From positions 67,759 through 131,758 of the forward strand of contig NZ_KQ948766.1 in assembly GCF_001514205.1 (NCBI RefSeq): a DNA stretch of 64,000 bases, written 5' to 3'. Shown here one piece after another: positions 1 to 8,351 of the stretch (the first letter of the stretch is position 1; every line of letters begins with the position of its first letter). The DNA comes from Streptomyces griseoruber (GTDB lineage Bacteria; Actinomycetota; Actinomycetes; Streptomycetales; Streptomycetaceae). Under the pieces are notes generated by a model. It saw nothing but the letters and a program-made list of their open reading frames with translations, did not search any database and was not told the origin of the DNA. The position numbers and the translations under genes are program-made.

Positions 1-1
1 C

Positions 2-91
2 ACCGGGAAGCCCAGGAGATCCCCCACGCCCCACGCCTCCGCCTCCCCCAGCGCCTCCCCCTCCCCCTCCGCTCCGGCGAGCGGCCGATGA
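2..91 (+). CDS. C-terminal end of a protein cut by the window edge, probably a response regulator
   Basis: An open frame enters from the left edge and stops at TGA 89-91, overlapping the ATG of the histidine kinase by four bases (ATGA). Only about 29 residues are visible, beginning TGKPRR and continuing as a Ser/Pro/Ala-rich tail. The four-base overlap with a sensor kinase is the usual layout of OmpR-type regulator/kinase pairs, and a Pro/Ser tail after the winged helix is common in Streptomyces. No domain lies inside the window, so the family is inferred from context only. Confidence 0.45.
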   Translation, partial: TGKPRRSPTPHASASPSASPSPSAPASGR

Positions 92-1353
92 GGCTCGCGC
101 TCCCCCGGTGGGTCGGCACACTCGCGCTGAAGGCCGCCGTGTTCATCACGGTGATGTGCTGCGCGCTCGCCGCCCTGCTCGGTGTCCTCGTGCATGTGTC
201 GGTGACGAACCAGACCGTCGGACAGGCCCGTGACCTCGCGCTGTCCCGGCTGGCGGACGCGACGGCGGCGTTCGAGGCCGGGAACAGCCTCGGCTGGGAC
301 GCGGGCGTCGACCCGCCGGGGCTGCCCGCCTCGCTGCGGACCCTGGCGCTGGCCGGGGAGCGCGGCACGATGGTCGCCGACACCGCCGGGCGCCCCACGA
401 TGTGGGCGGCCGGTCCGGCCGACGGCGGACGGGCCCTCGCCGTGCGGGTCGACTACGCGCAGAGCGCGCGCACCATCGAGGCGCTCGACTCCGCGATCCT
501 GTGGTCCGCGGGGCTGGCCATCGGCGCCACGCTGCTCGTGGGCGCGTTCGCGGTGACCCGGGTGACCCGCCGGCTGCACACCACCGCGCGGGTGGCCCGG
601 CGGATCAGCGCCGGCGATCTGGACGCGCGGGTCGACGACCCCCGGGCCAAGCAGCGGGGCCGGCCCCAGGACGAGGTGGGCGCGGTCGCCGCCGCGCTCG
701 ACACCATGGCGGCCACCCTCCAGAGCAAGCTGCTGAGCGAGCAGCGCTTCACCGCCGACGTGGCCCATGAGCTGCGCACCCCGCTGACCGGGCTGCACGC
801 CGCGGCCGAGCTGCTGCCGCCGGGCCGGCCGACGGAGCTGGTGCGCGACCGGGTCGCCGCGCTGCGCACGCTCACCGAGGACCTGCTGGAGATCTCCCGG
901 CTCGACACCGGGCGGGAGCGGCTGGAGCTGGACACCGAGGAGCTGGGCGCGCTGGCCCGGCGCGTCGTGCGGGCGTCGGGAGCCGACACGGAGATCAGGG
1001 TCGTACGGGACGCACGGGTCGAGACCGACCGGCGGCGCCTGGAACGGGTGCTCGGCAACCTGGTCGCCAACGCGCACCGGCACGGGCGGGCGCCCGTCGT
1101 CCTCACGGTGGACGGGCCGGTGGTCGCCGTACGGGACCACGGGGACGGCTATCCGGAGTACCTCCTCGCGCACGGGCCGCAGCGGTTCCGTACGGAGGGC
1201 GGGGCGAAGGGGCACGGACTCGGGCTGACCATCGCGGTCGGCCAGGCGGAGGTCCTGGGGGCCGTACTGGCCTTCGCCAACGCCCCGGAGGGCGGGGCGG
1301 TGGCCACGCTGACGCTGCCTCAGGCACCGGGTCTCCCCGATGGCGCAGCGTGA
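88..1353 (+). CDS. Membrane sensor histidine kinase
   Basis: 421-residue two-component sensor kinase. Visible order: transmembrane helix about residues 12-36, extracytoplasmic loop to about 135, second helix about 137-156, HAMP region about 157-210, dimerisation/phosphoacceptor box ADVAHELRTPL with His227, then an HATPase_c domain with the N-box GNLVANAHRHG and G-box GHGLGLT. It autophosphorylates His and passes phosphate to a cognate regulator, presumably the gene ending at 91. The ATG overlaps that gene's stop, indicating translational coupling. The signal is not predictable. The C-terminal tail after the ATPase domain is short, so the protein is complete. Confidence 0.93.
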   Translation: MRLALPRWVGTLALKAAVFITVMCCALAALLGVLVHVSVTNQTVGQARDLALSRLADATAAFEAGNSLGWDAGVDPPGLPASLRTLALAGERGTMVADTAGRPTMWAAGPADGGRALAVRVDYAQSARTIEALDSAILWSAGLAIGATLLVGAFAVTRVTRRLHTTARVARRISAGDLDARVDDPRAKQRGRPQDEVGAVAAALDTMAATLQSKLLSEQRFTADVAHELRTPLTGLHAAAELLPPGRPTELVRDRVAALRTLTEDLLEISRLDTGRERLELDTEELGALARRVVRASGADTEIRVVRDARVETDRRRLERVLGNLVANAHRHGRAPVVLTVDGPVVAVRDHGDGYPEYLLAHGPQRFRTEGGAKGHGLGLTIAVGQAEVLGAVLAFANAPEGGAVATLTLPQAPGLPDGAA

Positions 1354-1435
1354 CGGGCGACACGCGCGAGCCGCTCCTAATCTGGCGTCAAGTCAGCTTC
1401 TGAGCCGGTTTCACCCTCTTCATGGAGGTATCGCC

Positions 1436-2116
1436 ATGTCCCTGCGCCGCTCCGCCCTCACCCGCCTCGCCCTGGCGACCGCCGTCGGCGCACTGGTCAC
1501 CGCGGCCGTCGCCACCCCCGCCACCGCCGACGACGACTGGAACGGCGACGGCGGGGACCCCGGCACCAGCACCTGGGACGAGGGCGGCCAGGGGGGCGGG
1601 GGTGGCGGCGGTGGCTGGAACACCGGCAGCGACACGAACACGAACAGCAACAGCAACAGCTGGCAGAACCAGGGCAGCGGCCAAAGCGGCCAATGGAACC
1701 AGGGCGGCGGCCAAGGCGGCAACGGCGGCGACGGCGGCGACGGCGGCGGCCAGTGGAACCAAGGCGGCGGCGACGGCGGCCAGTGGAACCAGAGCGGCGG
1801 CGACGGCGGCGGCCAGTGGAACCAAGGCGCCGGCCAGGGCGGTGACGGCCAGTGGAACCAGAGCGGCCACCACGACACCCAGCGCCTCTTCCGCGGCCGC
1901 GTCACCGCGAACACCCTGCTCCTGCGCAGCAAGCCCACCCGGGCCAGCCAGGTGATCCGGTCCGTCCACCGCGGCGAGATCGTGTCGATCTTCTGCAAGA
2001 CGCCCGGCCAGAGCGTCGACGGCAACCCCCTCTGGTACCTCCTCACCGACGGCACCTGGGCCTGGGGCTCCGCCCGCTACATCGAGAACATCGGCGAGGC
2101 GCCGCGCTGGTGCTGA
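1436..2116 (+). CDS. Secreted SH3-like protein with Trp-Asn-Gln/Gly repeats
   Basis: 226 residues from ATG 1436, chosen because GGAGG lies just upstream (1424-1428) and it places a clean signal peptide at the N-terminus (RRSALTRL, hydrophobic core, ATPATA-D cleavage). The mature protein has a Gly/Asn/Gln/Trp-rich region of about 110 residues with five QWNQ repeats, then a C-terminal bacterial SH3-like domain of about 75 residues (VTANTLLLRSKPT...WYLLTDG...WGSARYIENI). Two Cys, near SIFCKT and the C-terminal PRWC, could pair. SH3-type domains in secreted Streptomyces proteins usually bind cell wall. It sits alone between the kinase and the ftsW-like gene. The role of the repeat is unknown. Confidence 0.8.
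   Translation: MSLRRSALTRLALATAVGALVTAAVATPATADDDWNGDGGDPGTSTWDEGGQGGGGGGGGWNTGSDTNTNSNSNSWQNQGSGQSGQWNQGGGQGGNGGDGGDGGGQWNQGGGDGGQWNQSGGDGGGQWNQGAGQGGDGQWNQSGHHDTQRLFRGRVTANTLLLRSKPTRASQVIRSVHRGEIVSIFCKTPGQSVDGNPLWYLLTDGTWAWGSARYIENIGEAPRWC
1659..1869 (+). repeat. Coding repeat encoding QWNQ/Gly units
   Basis: Imperfect direct repeats built on the core cagtggaaccag (QWNQ) with Gly-rich spacers ggcggcgacggcggc, five clear copies within the SH3-like protein gene. The units vary in length but stay in frame, as expected for slippage-prone low-complexity coding DNA. Confidence 0.8.
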
Positions 2117-2178
2117 CACACCCTCACGCCCCAGGCTCATAGGGCTCGCAAGGGGCATCATTTGGGTAGGTTCCGGAC

Positions 2179-3552
2179 ATGACGAGTGCCGGAGCCGGAG
2201 CCGCGACCGCGTTCGCCGCGGCCGGCGCACCCTCCCCCGCCGTAAGCCTCCCCCGGCGCCGCGGCATCGAGCTCGCCCTCATCGTCGTGGCCGTCCTGCT
2301 GTCCGTGTACGGCTACTGCGCGGTCGGCGTCGCCCGGCACGGCACCCTCCCGCCCGGCGCCGCGGGCTACGGCGCCGGGCTCGGTGTGCTCGCGCTGGTC
2401 GCCCATCTCGCGGTGCGGCTGCGCGCCCCCTACGCCGACCCCCTCCCCCTCCCGATCGGTGTGCTGCTCAACGGCATCGGGCTGGTGCTGATCTACCGCC
2501 TGGACCTGGAGACACCGGGCGACCGGGCGGCGCCCACCCAGCTGGTGTGGTCCACCCTCGGCATCACCCTCTTCATCCTGGTCGTGGCGGCGCTGCGCGA
2601 CCACCGGGTGCTCCAGCGGTACGCGTACGTCAGCGTGGTCGCCGCGCTCGCCCTGCTCACGCTGCCGATCCTCTTCCCGGCGGTGAACGGCGCCCGGATC
2701 TGGATCCGGATCGCCGGGTTCTCCATCCAGCCGGGCGAGTTCGCGAAGGTGCTGCTCGCGGTGTTCTTCGCCGCGTACCTGGCGGCGAACCGCACGGCGC
2801 TGGCGTACGCGGGCCGGAGGTTCTGGTTCGTGCAGCTGCCGACCGGCCGGGTGCTCGGGCCGATCGTCGCGATCTGGCTGCTGAGCGTGGGGGTGCTGGT
2901 CCTGGAGCGGGATCTGGGCACCTCGCTGCTCTTCTTCGGGCTCTTCGTGGTCATGCTGTACGTCGCCACCGGCCGCACCGGCTGGATCGCGGTCGGTCTG
3001 CTGCTCGCGTCGCTCGGCGCGGTGGCCGTCGGCCGGCTCGAACCGCATGTGCACGGCAGGATCGAGGACTGGCTGCACCCGTTCGCGTCGATCGACGCGG
3101 GCCTCGGGCCCAACCAGCTCGCCCAGTCCCTGTTCGCCTTCTCGGCGGGCGGGGTGCTCGGCACCGGGCTGGGGCTCGGCCACTCCGTCCTCATCGGGTT
3201 CGCCGCGAAGTCGGACTTCATCCTGGCGACGGCGGGCGAGGAACTGGGCCTCGCCGGTCTGTCGGCGCTCTTCCTGCTCTACGGCCTGCTGGTGGAGCGC
3301 GGCTACCGGGCCGGCCTCGCCCTGCGCGACCCCTTCGGCCGGCTCCTCGCCGTCGGGCTCGCCTCGATCGTGGCGCTCCAGGTCTTCGTCATCGCGGGCG
3401 GCGTGACCGGTCTGATCCCGCTGACCGGCATGGCCATGCCCTTCCTGGCCCAGGGCGGCTCGTCGGTCGTCACCAACTGGGCGATCGTGGCGCTGCTGAT
3501 CCGGGTGAGCGACTCGGCACGACGGCAGTACGACGGAAGCACCGCCCCCTGA
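2179..3552 (+). CDS. FtsW/RodA/SpoVE-family SEDS glycosyltransferase
   Basis: 457-residue polytopic protein with about ten hydrophobic helices. Family features are visible: the NGARIWIRIAGFSIQPGEFAK segment, the ERDLGTSLL motif, and the late FILATAGEELGLAG and PLTGMAMPFLAQGGSS motifs typical of SEDS peptidoglycan polymerases. It polymerises lipid II and works with the class B PBP encoded 16 bases downstream. Streptomyces carries several such FtsW/PBP pairs; this is not in a dcw or pknB context, so it is likely an accessory pair for growth or sporulation rather than the main ftsW. No strong Shine-Dalgarno precedes ATG 2179, so a short-leader transcript is possible. Confidence 0.93.
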   Translation: MTSAGAGAATAFAAAGAPSPAVSLPRRRGIELALIVVAVLLSVYGYCAVGVARHGTLPPGAAGYGAGLGVLALVAHLAVRLRAPYADPLPLPIGVLLNGIGLVLIYRLDLETPGDRAAPTQLVWSTLGITLFILVVAALRDHRVLQRYAYVSVVAALALLTLPILFPAVNGARIWIRIAGFSIQPGEFAKVLLAVFFAAYLAANRTALAYAGRRFWFVQLPTGRVLGPIVAIWLLSVGVLVLERDLGTSLLFFGLFVVMLYVATGRTGWIAVGLLLASLGAVAVGRLEPHVHGRIEDWLHPFASIDAGLGPNQLAQSLFAFSAGGVLGTGLGLGHSVLIGFAAKSDFILATAGEELGLAGLSALFLLYGLLVERGYRAGLALRDPFGRLLAVGLASIVALQVFVIAGGVTGLIPLTGMAMPFLAQGGSSVVTNWAIVALLIRVSDSARRQYDGSTAP

Positions 3553-3568
3553 CCCGGAAGGCACCGAA

Positions 3569-5026
3569 GTGACCCGGCACATCCGGCACGCCGCCGCGTT
3601 CTGCGCCCTGCTCCTGCTGGCGCTGCTGCTCAACGCCCTGCGCGTGCAGGTCGTCCGGTCCGCCGCCTACGACGGCAACCCGGCCAACCGCCGTGAGTCC
3701 ATCGCCCGGTACGGCCAGCCGCGCGGCGACATCCTGGTCGGCGGCGCCCCGGTCACCGGCTCCCGGGACACCGGGGAGCAGTTGCGCTACGAACGGACCT
3801 ACCTCGACGGGCCGCTGTACGCACCGGTGACCGGCTTCGCCTCGCAGGAGTACGGGACGACGTTCCTGGAGCACGCCGAGGACGACCTGCTCTCCGGCCT
3901 GGACCCGATGCTCGCGCCGCTCCCGCTGTGGAACGACGTGACGCGCGGCCGCCCGCCCGGCGGAATGGTCGTCACGACCCTCGACCGCCGCGCCCAGCAG
4001 GCGGCCTACGCGGCGCTGGACGGGCGCAAGGGCGCGGTCGCGGCGGTGGAACCGGCGACGGGACGGGTGCTGGCGCTGGTGTCCAGTCCGTCGTACGACC
4101 CCGCGCTGCTGTCCGGGAACGACCCGGGCGCCGAGGCCGCCTGGCGGCGGCTGAACGGCGACCCCGACCGGCCGATGCTGAACCGGGCGGTGAGCCAGAC
4201 GTATCCGCCGGGGTCCACCTTCAAGGTGGTGACCGCGGCGGCGGCGCTGGACGCGGGGGTGGTGACGGATCTGGACGCGCCGACCGACTCGCCCGTGCCG
4301 TACCGGCTGCCGGGGACCACGACCCGGCTGACGAACTCGGGCGACGGCTGCGCGGACGCCCCGGTGCGGGAGGCCTTCGAGTGGTCGTGCAACACCGTGT
4401 TCGCGAAGCTCGGCGTGCGGGTGGGGCTGGCGCGGATGTCGCGCACCGCACAGGCGTTCGGCTTCAACGACCCGGACGCACGGATCCCGTTCCCGGTGGC
4501 CACCAGCACCTTCGACACCTCGCTGGACCAGGCGCAGCTCGCGCTGTCGTCGATCGGGCAGTACAACACCCGGGCCACTCCCCTGCAGATGGCGATGGTG
4601 TCGGCGGCGGTGGCCAACGGGGGCCAGGTGCGCGAGCCGTACCTCGTGGAGCGGACCACGCGGCGGGGCGGCGCCACGGTGGGCACGGCCGGTTCCCGGT
4701 CGGCGCGGCAGGCGATGTCCCCCTCGACCGCCGTACGGCTGCGGGAGCTGATGGAGGACGTGGTGCGCGAGGGCACGGGGACGAGGGCGGCGATCCGCGG
4801 CGCCCGGGTCGGCGCCAAGACCGGCACCGCGCAGCACGGCATCGGCAACGCCGGGACGCCGTACGCCTGGTGCATCTCCTGGGCGCAGGGGCGGCGGGAC
4901 ATCGAGCCGAGTGTCGCGGTGGCGGTGGTGGTGGAGGACGGCTCGGCGAACCGCGGGGAGATCACCGGGGGCGGGATGGCGGCGCCGATCGCGCGGGCGG
5001 TGATGGCGGCGGTGCTCGCTCCGTGA
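3569..5026 (+). CDS. Class B penicillin-binding protein (transpeptidase)
   Basis: 485 residues with one N-terminal membrane anchor (AAFCALLLLALLLNALRVQ). The transpeptidase motifs are complete: S-x-x-K as STFK with Ser216, SCN at about 273-275, and KTGT starting at Lys417. The N-terminal dimerisation part contains YGQPRGDI, as in PbpA-type proteins. It crosslinks peptidoglycan as partner of the preceding SEDS protein; the two genes are 16 bases apart and surely co-transcribed. GTG start with GGAAGG upstream. Length is normal for actinobacterial PbpA homologues. Confidence 0.93.
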   Translation: MTRHIRHAAAFCALLLLALLLNALRVQVVRSAAYDGNPANRRESIARYGQPRGDILVGGAPVTGSRDTGEQLRYERTYLDGPLYAPVTGFASQEYGTTFLEHAEDDLLSGLDPMLAPLPLWNDVTRGRPPGGMVVTTLDRRAQQAAYAALDGRKGAVAAVEPATGRVLALVSSPSYDPALLSGNDPGAEAAWRRLNGDPDRPMLNRAVSQTYPPGSTFKVVTAAAALDAGVVTDLDAPTDSPVPYRLPGTTTRLTNSGDGCADAPVREAFEWSCNTVFAKLGVRVGLARMSRTAQAFGFNDPDARIPFPVATSTFDTSLDQAQLALSSIGQYNTRATPLQMAMVSAAVANGGQVREPYLVERTTRRGGATVGTAGSRSARQAMSPSTAVRLRELMEDVVREGTGTRAAIRGARVGAKTGTAQHGIGNAGTPYAWCISWAQGRRDIEPSVAVAVVVEDGSANRGEITGGGMAAPIARAVMAAVLAP

Positions 5027-5070
5027 GACGGGGGGTTCCGGAGGCGACAGGTCCGTCCTACCGTTCGCGC

Positions 5071-5601
5071 ATGACTGACGCCACGACGACCAGGTCCACG
5101 GAACCCGCCGCCCACGAACTCGCCCAGGTCAACATCGCCCGCCTCAAGTTCCCTCTGGACTCACCGGAGTTGAAGGACTTCGTCGAGGCGCTCGACCCGG
5201 TCAACGCGGACGCGGACGCCGCGGACGGGTTCGTCTGGCGGCTCCAGTCGGAGGAGGGCGACGCGACCGGCATCGAGGTCTTCGGCGACGCGTGGCTGAT
5301 CGTCAACATGTCGGTGTGGCGGGACACCGACACCCTGACCGCGTACATGTACCAGGGGCGGCACCGGGAGATGCTCGCGCGCAGGCGGGAGTGGTTCGAG
5401 CGGGTGCGGGAGGCGATGGTGGCCCTGTGGTGGGTGCCGGCGGGCCACCGCCCCACGGTCGCGGAGGCGGAGGCCCGGCTGCTGCACCTGCGGACCAACG
5501 GCCCGACGCCGTACGCCTTCACCCTGCGCACCCCGTTCCCGCCCCAGGGCGCGCAGCCGGTGACCTTCGAGGTGCCCGAGGGCCTCGGCTGCTCGCTCTA
5601 G
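5071..5601 (+). CDS. DUF3291 domain protein
   Basis: 176 residues from ATG 5071. The sequence ELAQVNIARLKFPLDS and the later WWVPAGHRPTVAEAEARL are typical of DUF3291 proteins, which share an alpha/beta fold related to antibiotic-biosynthesis monooxygenase-like domains. No enzymatic activity is established for the family. The TAG stop (5599-5601) is shared with the left boundary of a MITE, and the base pattern suggests the same stop existed before insertion, so the protein is probably intact. Confidence 0.82.
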   Translation: MTDATTTRSTEPAAHELAQVNIARLKFPLDSPELKDFVEALDPVNADADAADGFVWRLQSEEGDATGIEVFGDAWLIVNMSVWRDTDTLTAYMYQGRHREMLARRREWFERVREAMVALWWVPAGHRPTVAEAEARLLHLRTNGPTPYAFTLRTPFPPQGAQPVTFEVPEGLGCSL

Positions 5602-5763
5602 TGCCGCGGCAGGCAACGTTTGCCCGTCAAGGAGCGGCGTCCGGTGCGTGCTCTCGGCGTGCCGGCCAGAAGTCCTCGTACTGGACGTACTTGGGCTTTC
5701 GGCCGGTGCGGCGAGAGTGCGTGCCGGGCGTCGCGACGGGGCGAACGTCGCCTGCCTCGGCAC
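5601..5763. mobile_element. 163-bp MITE-like element with 20-bp terminal inverted repeats and TA target duplication
   Basis: The left end GTGCCGCGGCAGGCAACGTT (5601-5620) and right end AACGTCGCCTGCCTCGGCAC (5744-5763) are inverted repeats with two mismatches in 20. TA dinucleotides flank both sides (5599-5600 and 5764-5765), as expected of an IS630/Tc1-mariner-type target duplication. The interior has no plausible gene. Removing the element and one TA restores CTCTAGCGG, which keeps a TAG stop for the DUF3291 gene. Non-autonomous; a parental transposase is not in this window. Confidence 0.75.
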
Positions 5764-5776
5764 TAGCGGCTCCCGA

Positions 5777-6607
5777 CTAGAGCGGCTGACGGGTCTCCGA
5801 GCGGATCTTCAGCGTGGTCTCGGCGGCCGCTTCCAGGTCGACGGCGGAGGCGTCCTGGCCGACGTTCGCCGCGGTGATCTCGGCGACGACGGCCGCCGTG
5901 TTGCCGTCCACCCAGGCGCAGACCGGGTACGTCAGGGTCGTCCCGGCCTCCGTCTGGCTGACCACCTCGCAGGTGACCGTGGTGTCCGCCCCGCCCGGCC
6001 GGAAGTCCTTCGGCCGGCCGACCACCTCGAGCCCGTCGGCCTCGCCGACGCCCTTCAGCATGGCGTCGCGGTTGCCCTCCGCGTTCTGGAACCGGCCGTA
6101 CATGCCGGAGACCAGCAGCGCGCCCTGGGTGTCGTCGCCGCCGAGGCCGTACTGCCCCACCTTGGTGTCCGTGACCTTGGCGTCCCAGGCGCCGTCCATC
6201 TCCCGCTCGATCGAGTCGCCCTCGCTGGCGGAGAGGTCGTCGCTCAGCTCGTAGCGGCCGTCGAGGAGGGTCCTGGGCAGGGTCAGCCGGTACTCGGCGT
6301 CGGGGAAGTCGCTCTCGACCTTCACCCCGATCAGGACGAGCGCGACCAGTCCCACCACGACCAGCCCGACGACCCCGCCCACGATCCCGAGCACCAGCCC
6401 GACCCGGCTCTTGGGCGGCGGCGGGGCGAAAACGTAGGGGGCCGGAGGGTAGGGGGCGCCGTACGGCGGCGGAACCGGCGGCCCGGCCGGCTGACCGTAC
6501 GGTCCCTGCGGCGGCCCGTAGGGACCGGGGGCGTACGGCCCCTGCTGGCCGTGGGGATGGGGCGGGGGCGGGGGCGGAGGCGTGGACACGTCAGCACGGT
6601 ACTCCAT
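5777..6607 (-). CDS. Proline-rich single-pass membrane protein, function unknown
   Basis: 276 residues from ATG 6607. GTG 6589, giving a start at VSTPPPP, is an equally plausible start. The cytoplasmic N-terminus of about 65 residues is rich in Pro/Gly/Tyr, one membrane helix follows (VGLVLGIVGGVVGLVVVGLVALVLIG), and an external domain of about 180 residues has two Cys (TVTCEV, YPVCAW) and no catalytic signature I recognise. The layout resembles many actinobacterial DUF4333-like or lipoprotein-like surface proteins. It is divergent from the AurF-like gene, so the two promoters share about 50 bases. Confidence 0.75.
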   Translation of the reverse strand: MEYRADVSTPPPPPPPHPHGQQGPYAPGPYGPPQGPYGQPAGPPVPPPYGAPYPPAPYVFAPPPPKSRVGLVLGIVGGVVGLVVVGLVALVLIGVKVESDFPDAEYRLTLPRTLLDGRYELSDDLSASEGDSIEREMDGAWDAKVTDTKVGQYGLGGDDTQGALLVSGMYGRFQNAEGNRDAMLKGVGEADGLEVVGRPKDFRPGGADTTVTCEVVSQTEAGTTLTYPVCAWVDGNTAAVVAEITAANVGQDASAVDLEAAAETTLKIRSETRQPL

Positions 6608-6619
6608 GCGTGCAAAGGA

Positions 6620-6655
6620 TTGACGCCCTTGCTGACAAGCAGTCTCATAAGAGCC
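6620..6655 (+). promoter_or_regulatory. Possible promoter and small inverted repeat before the AurF-like gene
   Basis: TTGACG at 6620-6625 is followed after a long spacer (19 bases) by TCATAA at 6645-6650, just before ATG 6656, which would give a nearly leaderless message. Between them lies TGCTGACAAGCA, a 4-base inverted repeat that could be an operator. Both calls are weak and rest on pattern only. Confidence 0.3.
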
Positions 6656-7612
6656 ATGACGACCCTCACCGACGACGAGGCGCCGGCCGGACTGCGCGAC
6701 GCGCTCGGCCTGCTCAAGGACCGCGAACAGGTGGCCGAGCGGCTCCTCGCCTCCTCCGCCAAGCACTCCTTCGACCCCGACAAGGAGCTGGACTGGGACG
6801 CGCCCTTCGAGGAGGGCAAGTGGTTCTGGCCGCCGGAGCTGGTGTCGCTGTACGGCACTCCGCTGTGGAAGCGGATGGGCGAGGAGCAGCGGATCCTGCT
6901 GTCGCAGCACGAGGCGGCGGCGCTGGCCTCGCTGGGGATCTGGTTCGAGATCATCCTGATGCAGCTGCTCGTCCGGCACATCTACGACAAGGCGGCGACG
7001 AGCGCGCATGTGCGCTACGCGCTCACCGAGATCGAGGACGAGTGCCGGCACTCGAAGATGTTCGCCCGGCTGATCGCCCAGGGCGGCACGCCCTGGTACC
7101 CGGTGAGCCGGGCCCACCAGCACCTGGGCCGCCTGTTCAAGACCGTCTCCACCACCCCCGGCTCCTTCACCGCCACCCTCCTCGGCGAGGAGGTCCTCGA
7201 CTGGATGCAGCGCCTGACCTTCCCGGACGAGCGGGTGCAGCCCCTGATCCGGGGCGTCACCCGCATCCACGTGGTGGAGGAGGCCCGGCACGTCCGGTAC
7301 GCCCGCGAGGAACTCCGCCGCCAGATGGTGACCGCCCCGAGGTGGTCCCAGGAGTTCACCCGGGTGACGTCCGGTGAGTTCGCCCGCATCTTCTCGGTCG
7401 CCTTCGTGAACCCGGACGTCTACCCGAACGTCGGCCTGGACAAGCGCGAGGCGATGGCCCAGGTGAAGGCCAGCGCCCACCGCCGCGAGATCATGCAGAC
7501 GGGCTCGAAACGCCTGACGGACTTCCTGGACGACATAGGGGTGCTCAGGGGTGTGGGGCGGCGCCTGTGGAAGTCCTCCGGACTTTTGGCCCAGGGCAGC
7601 CGCCCCACCTGA
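6656..7612 (+). CDS. AurF-like diiron N-oxygenase family protein
   Basis: 318 residues. Two carboxylate/histidine clusters expected of a ferritin-like diiron centre are visible: EIEDECRHSKMF near residue 125 and VVEEARHVRYAREE near residue 205, plus Glu-rich helices (SQHEAAALASLGIWFE). AurF (p-aminobenzoate N-oxygenase) homologues oxidise aryl amines, but many Streptomyces copies lie outside biosynthetic clusters and have unknown substrates, as here. A TetR regulator gene follows 74 bases downstream in the same direction and is a likely controller. Confidence 0.82.
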   Translation: MTTLTDDEAPAGLRDALGLLKDREQVAERLLASSAKHSFDPDKELDWDAPFEEGKWFWPPELVSLYGTPLWKRMGEEQRILLSQHEAAALASLGIWFEIILMQLLVRHIYDKAATSAHVRYALTEIEDECRHSKMFARLIAQGGTPWYPVSRAHQHLGRLFKTVSTTPGSFTATLLGEEVLDWMQRLTFPDERVQPLIRGVTRIHVVEEARHVRYAREELRRQMVTAPRWSQEFTRVTSGEFARIFSVAFVNPDVYPNVGLDKREAMAQVKASAHRREIMQTGSKRLTDFLDDIGVLRGVGRRLWKSSGLLAQGSRPT

Positions 7613-7686
7613 CGGGGCTCCGCCGCGTGGGCGCGACCAGCCACAACGCACCCGCACCCGAAAGGCGGCCGGACTACCCTGCACAC

Positions 7687-8337
7687 ATGACCCCCGCCGC
7701 CCCCGCCTACCGCCGCCTCAGTGTCGAGGAGCGGCGCAGTCAGCTCCTCGACGCGGCGCTCACCCTCTTCGCCCACCGACTCCCCGAGGACGTGTCGCTG
7801 GACGACGTGGCGGAGGCCGCCGGGGTGTCCCGGCCACTGGTCTACCGCTACTTCCCGGGCGGGAAGCAGCAGCTCTACGAGGCCGCGCTCCGCTCCGCCG
7901 CCGAGGAACTCCGGCTCTGCTTCGACGAGCCCCAGGACGGCCCCCTCCTCCCCCGCCTCGCCCGCGCCCTCGACCGCTACCTCGGCTTCGTCGCCCGCCA
8001 CGACGCCGGCTTCAGCGCCCTGCTCCAGGGCGGCAGCGTGGTGGAGACCTCCCGTACGACGGCCATCGTGGACGGCGTACGCCGGTCCGCGGCCGAGCAC
8101 ATCTACAGCCATCTCGGGGTCGCCGATCCGGGCCCCCGGCTGCGGATGACCGTGCGGATGTGGATCGCCGCGGTCGAGGCGGCCTCGCTGATCTGGCTGG
8201 ACGAGGGCAAGGAGCCGCCCGTCGAGGAGCTGCGGGACTGGCTGATGGAGCAGTTCGTGGCGGTCCTCACGGTGACCGCGGCCCGGGATCCGCAGACCGC
8301 CGACCTGGTCCGGGACGCGCTGAGCAGCGCGGACTGA
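7687..8337 (+). CDS. TetR-family transcriptional regulator
   Basis: 216 residues. The N-terminal DNA-binding domain is clear: RRSQLLDAALTLFA, then the helix-turn-helix VSLDDVAEAAGVSRPLVYRYFPGGKQQLYEAA at about residues 36-67. The C-terminal ligand/dimer domain is not assignable to a ligand. It lies between the AurF-like oxygenase gene and a small unknown gene; an effector produced or destroyed by the oxygenase is possible but inferred. Confidence 0.92.
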   Translation: MTPAAPAYRRLSVEERRSQLLDAALTLFAHRLPEDVSLDDVAEAAGVSRPLVYRYFPGGKQQLYEAALRSAAEELRLCFDEPQDGPLLPRLARALDRYLGFVARHDAGFSALLQGGSVVETSRTTAIVDGVRRSAAEHIYSHLGVADPGPRLRMTVRMWIAAVEAASLIWLDEGKEPPVEELRDWLMEQFVAVLTVTAARDPQTADLVRDALSSAD

Positions 8338-8351
8338 CCGACACTGGTGCG

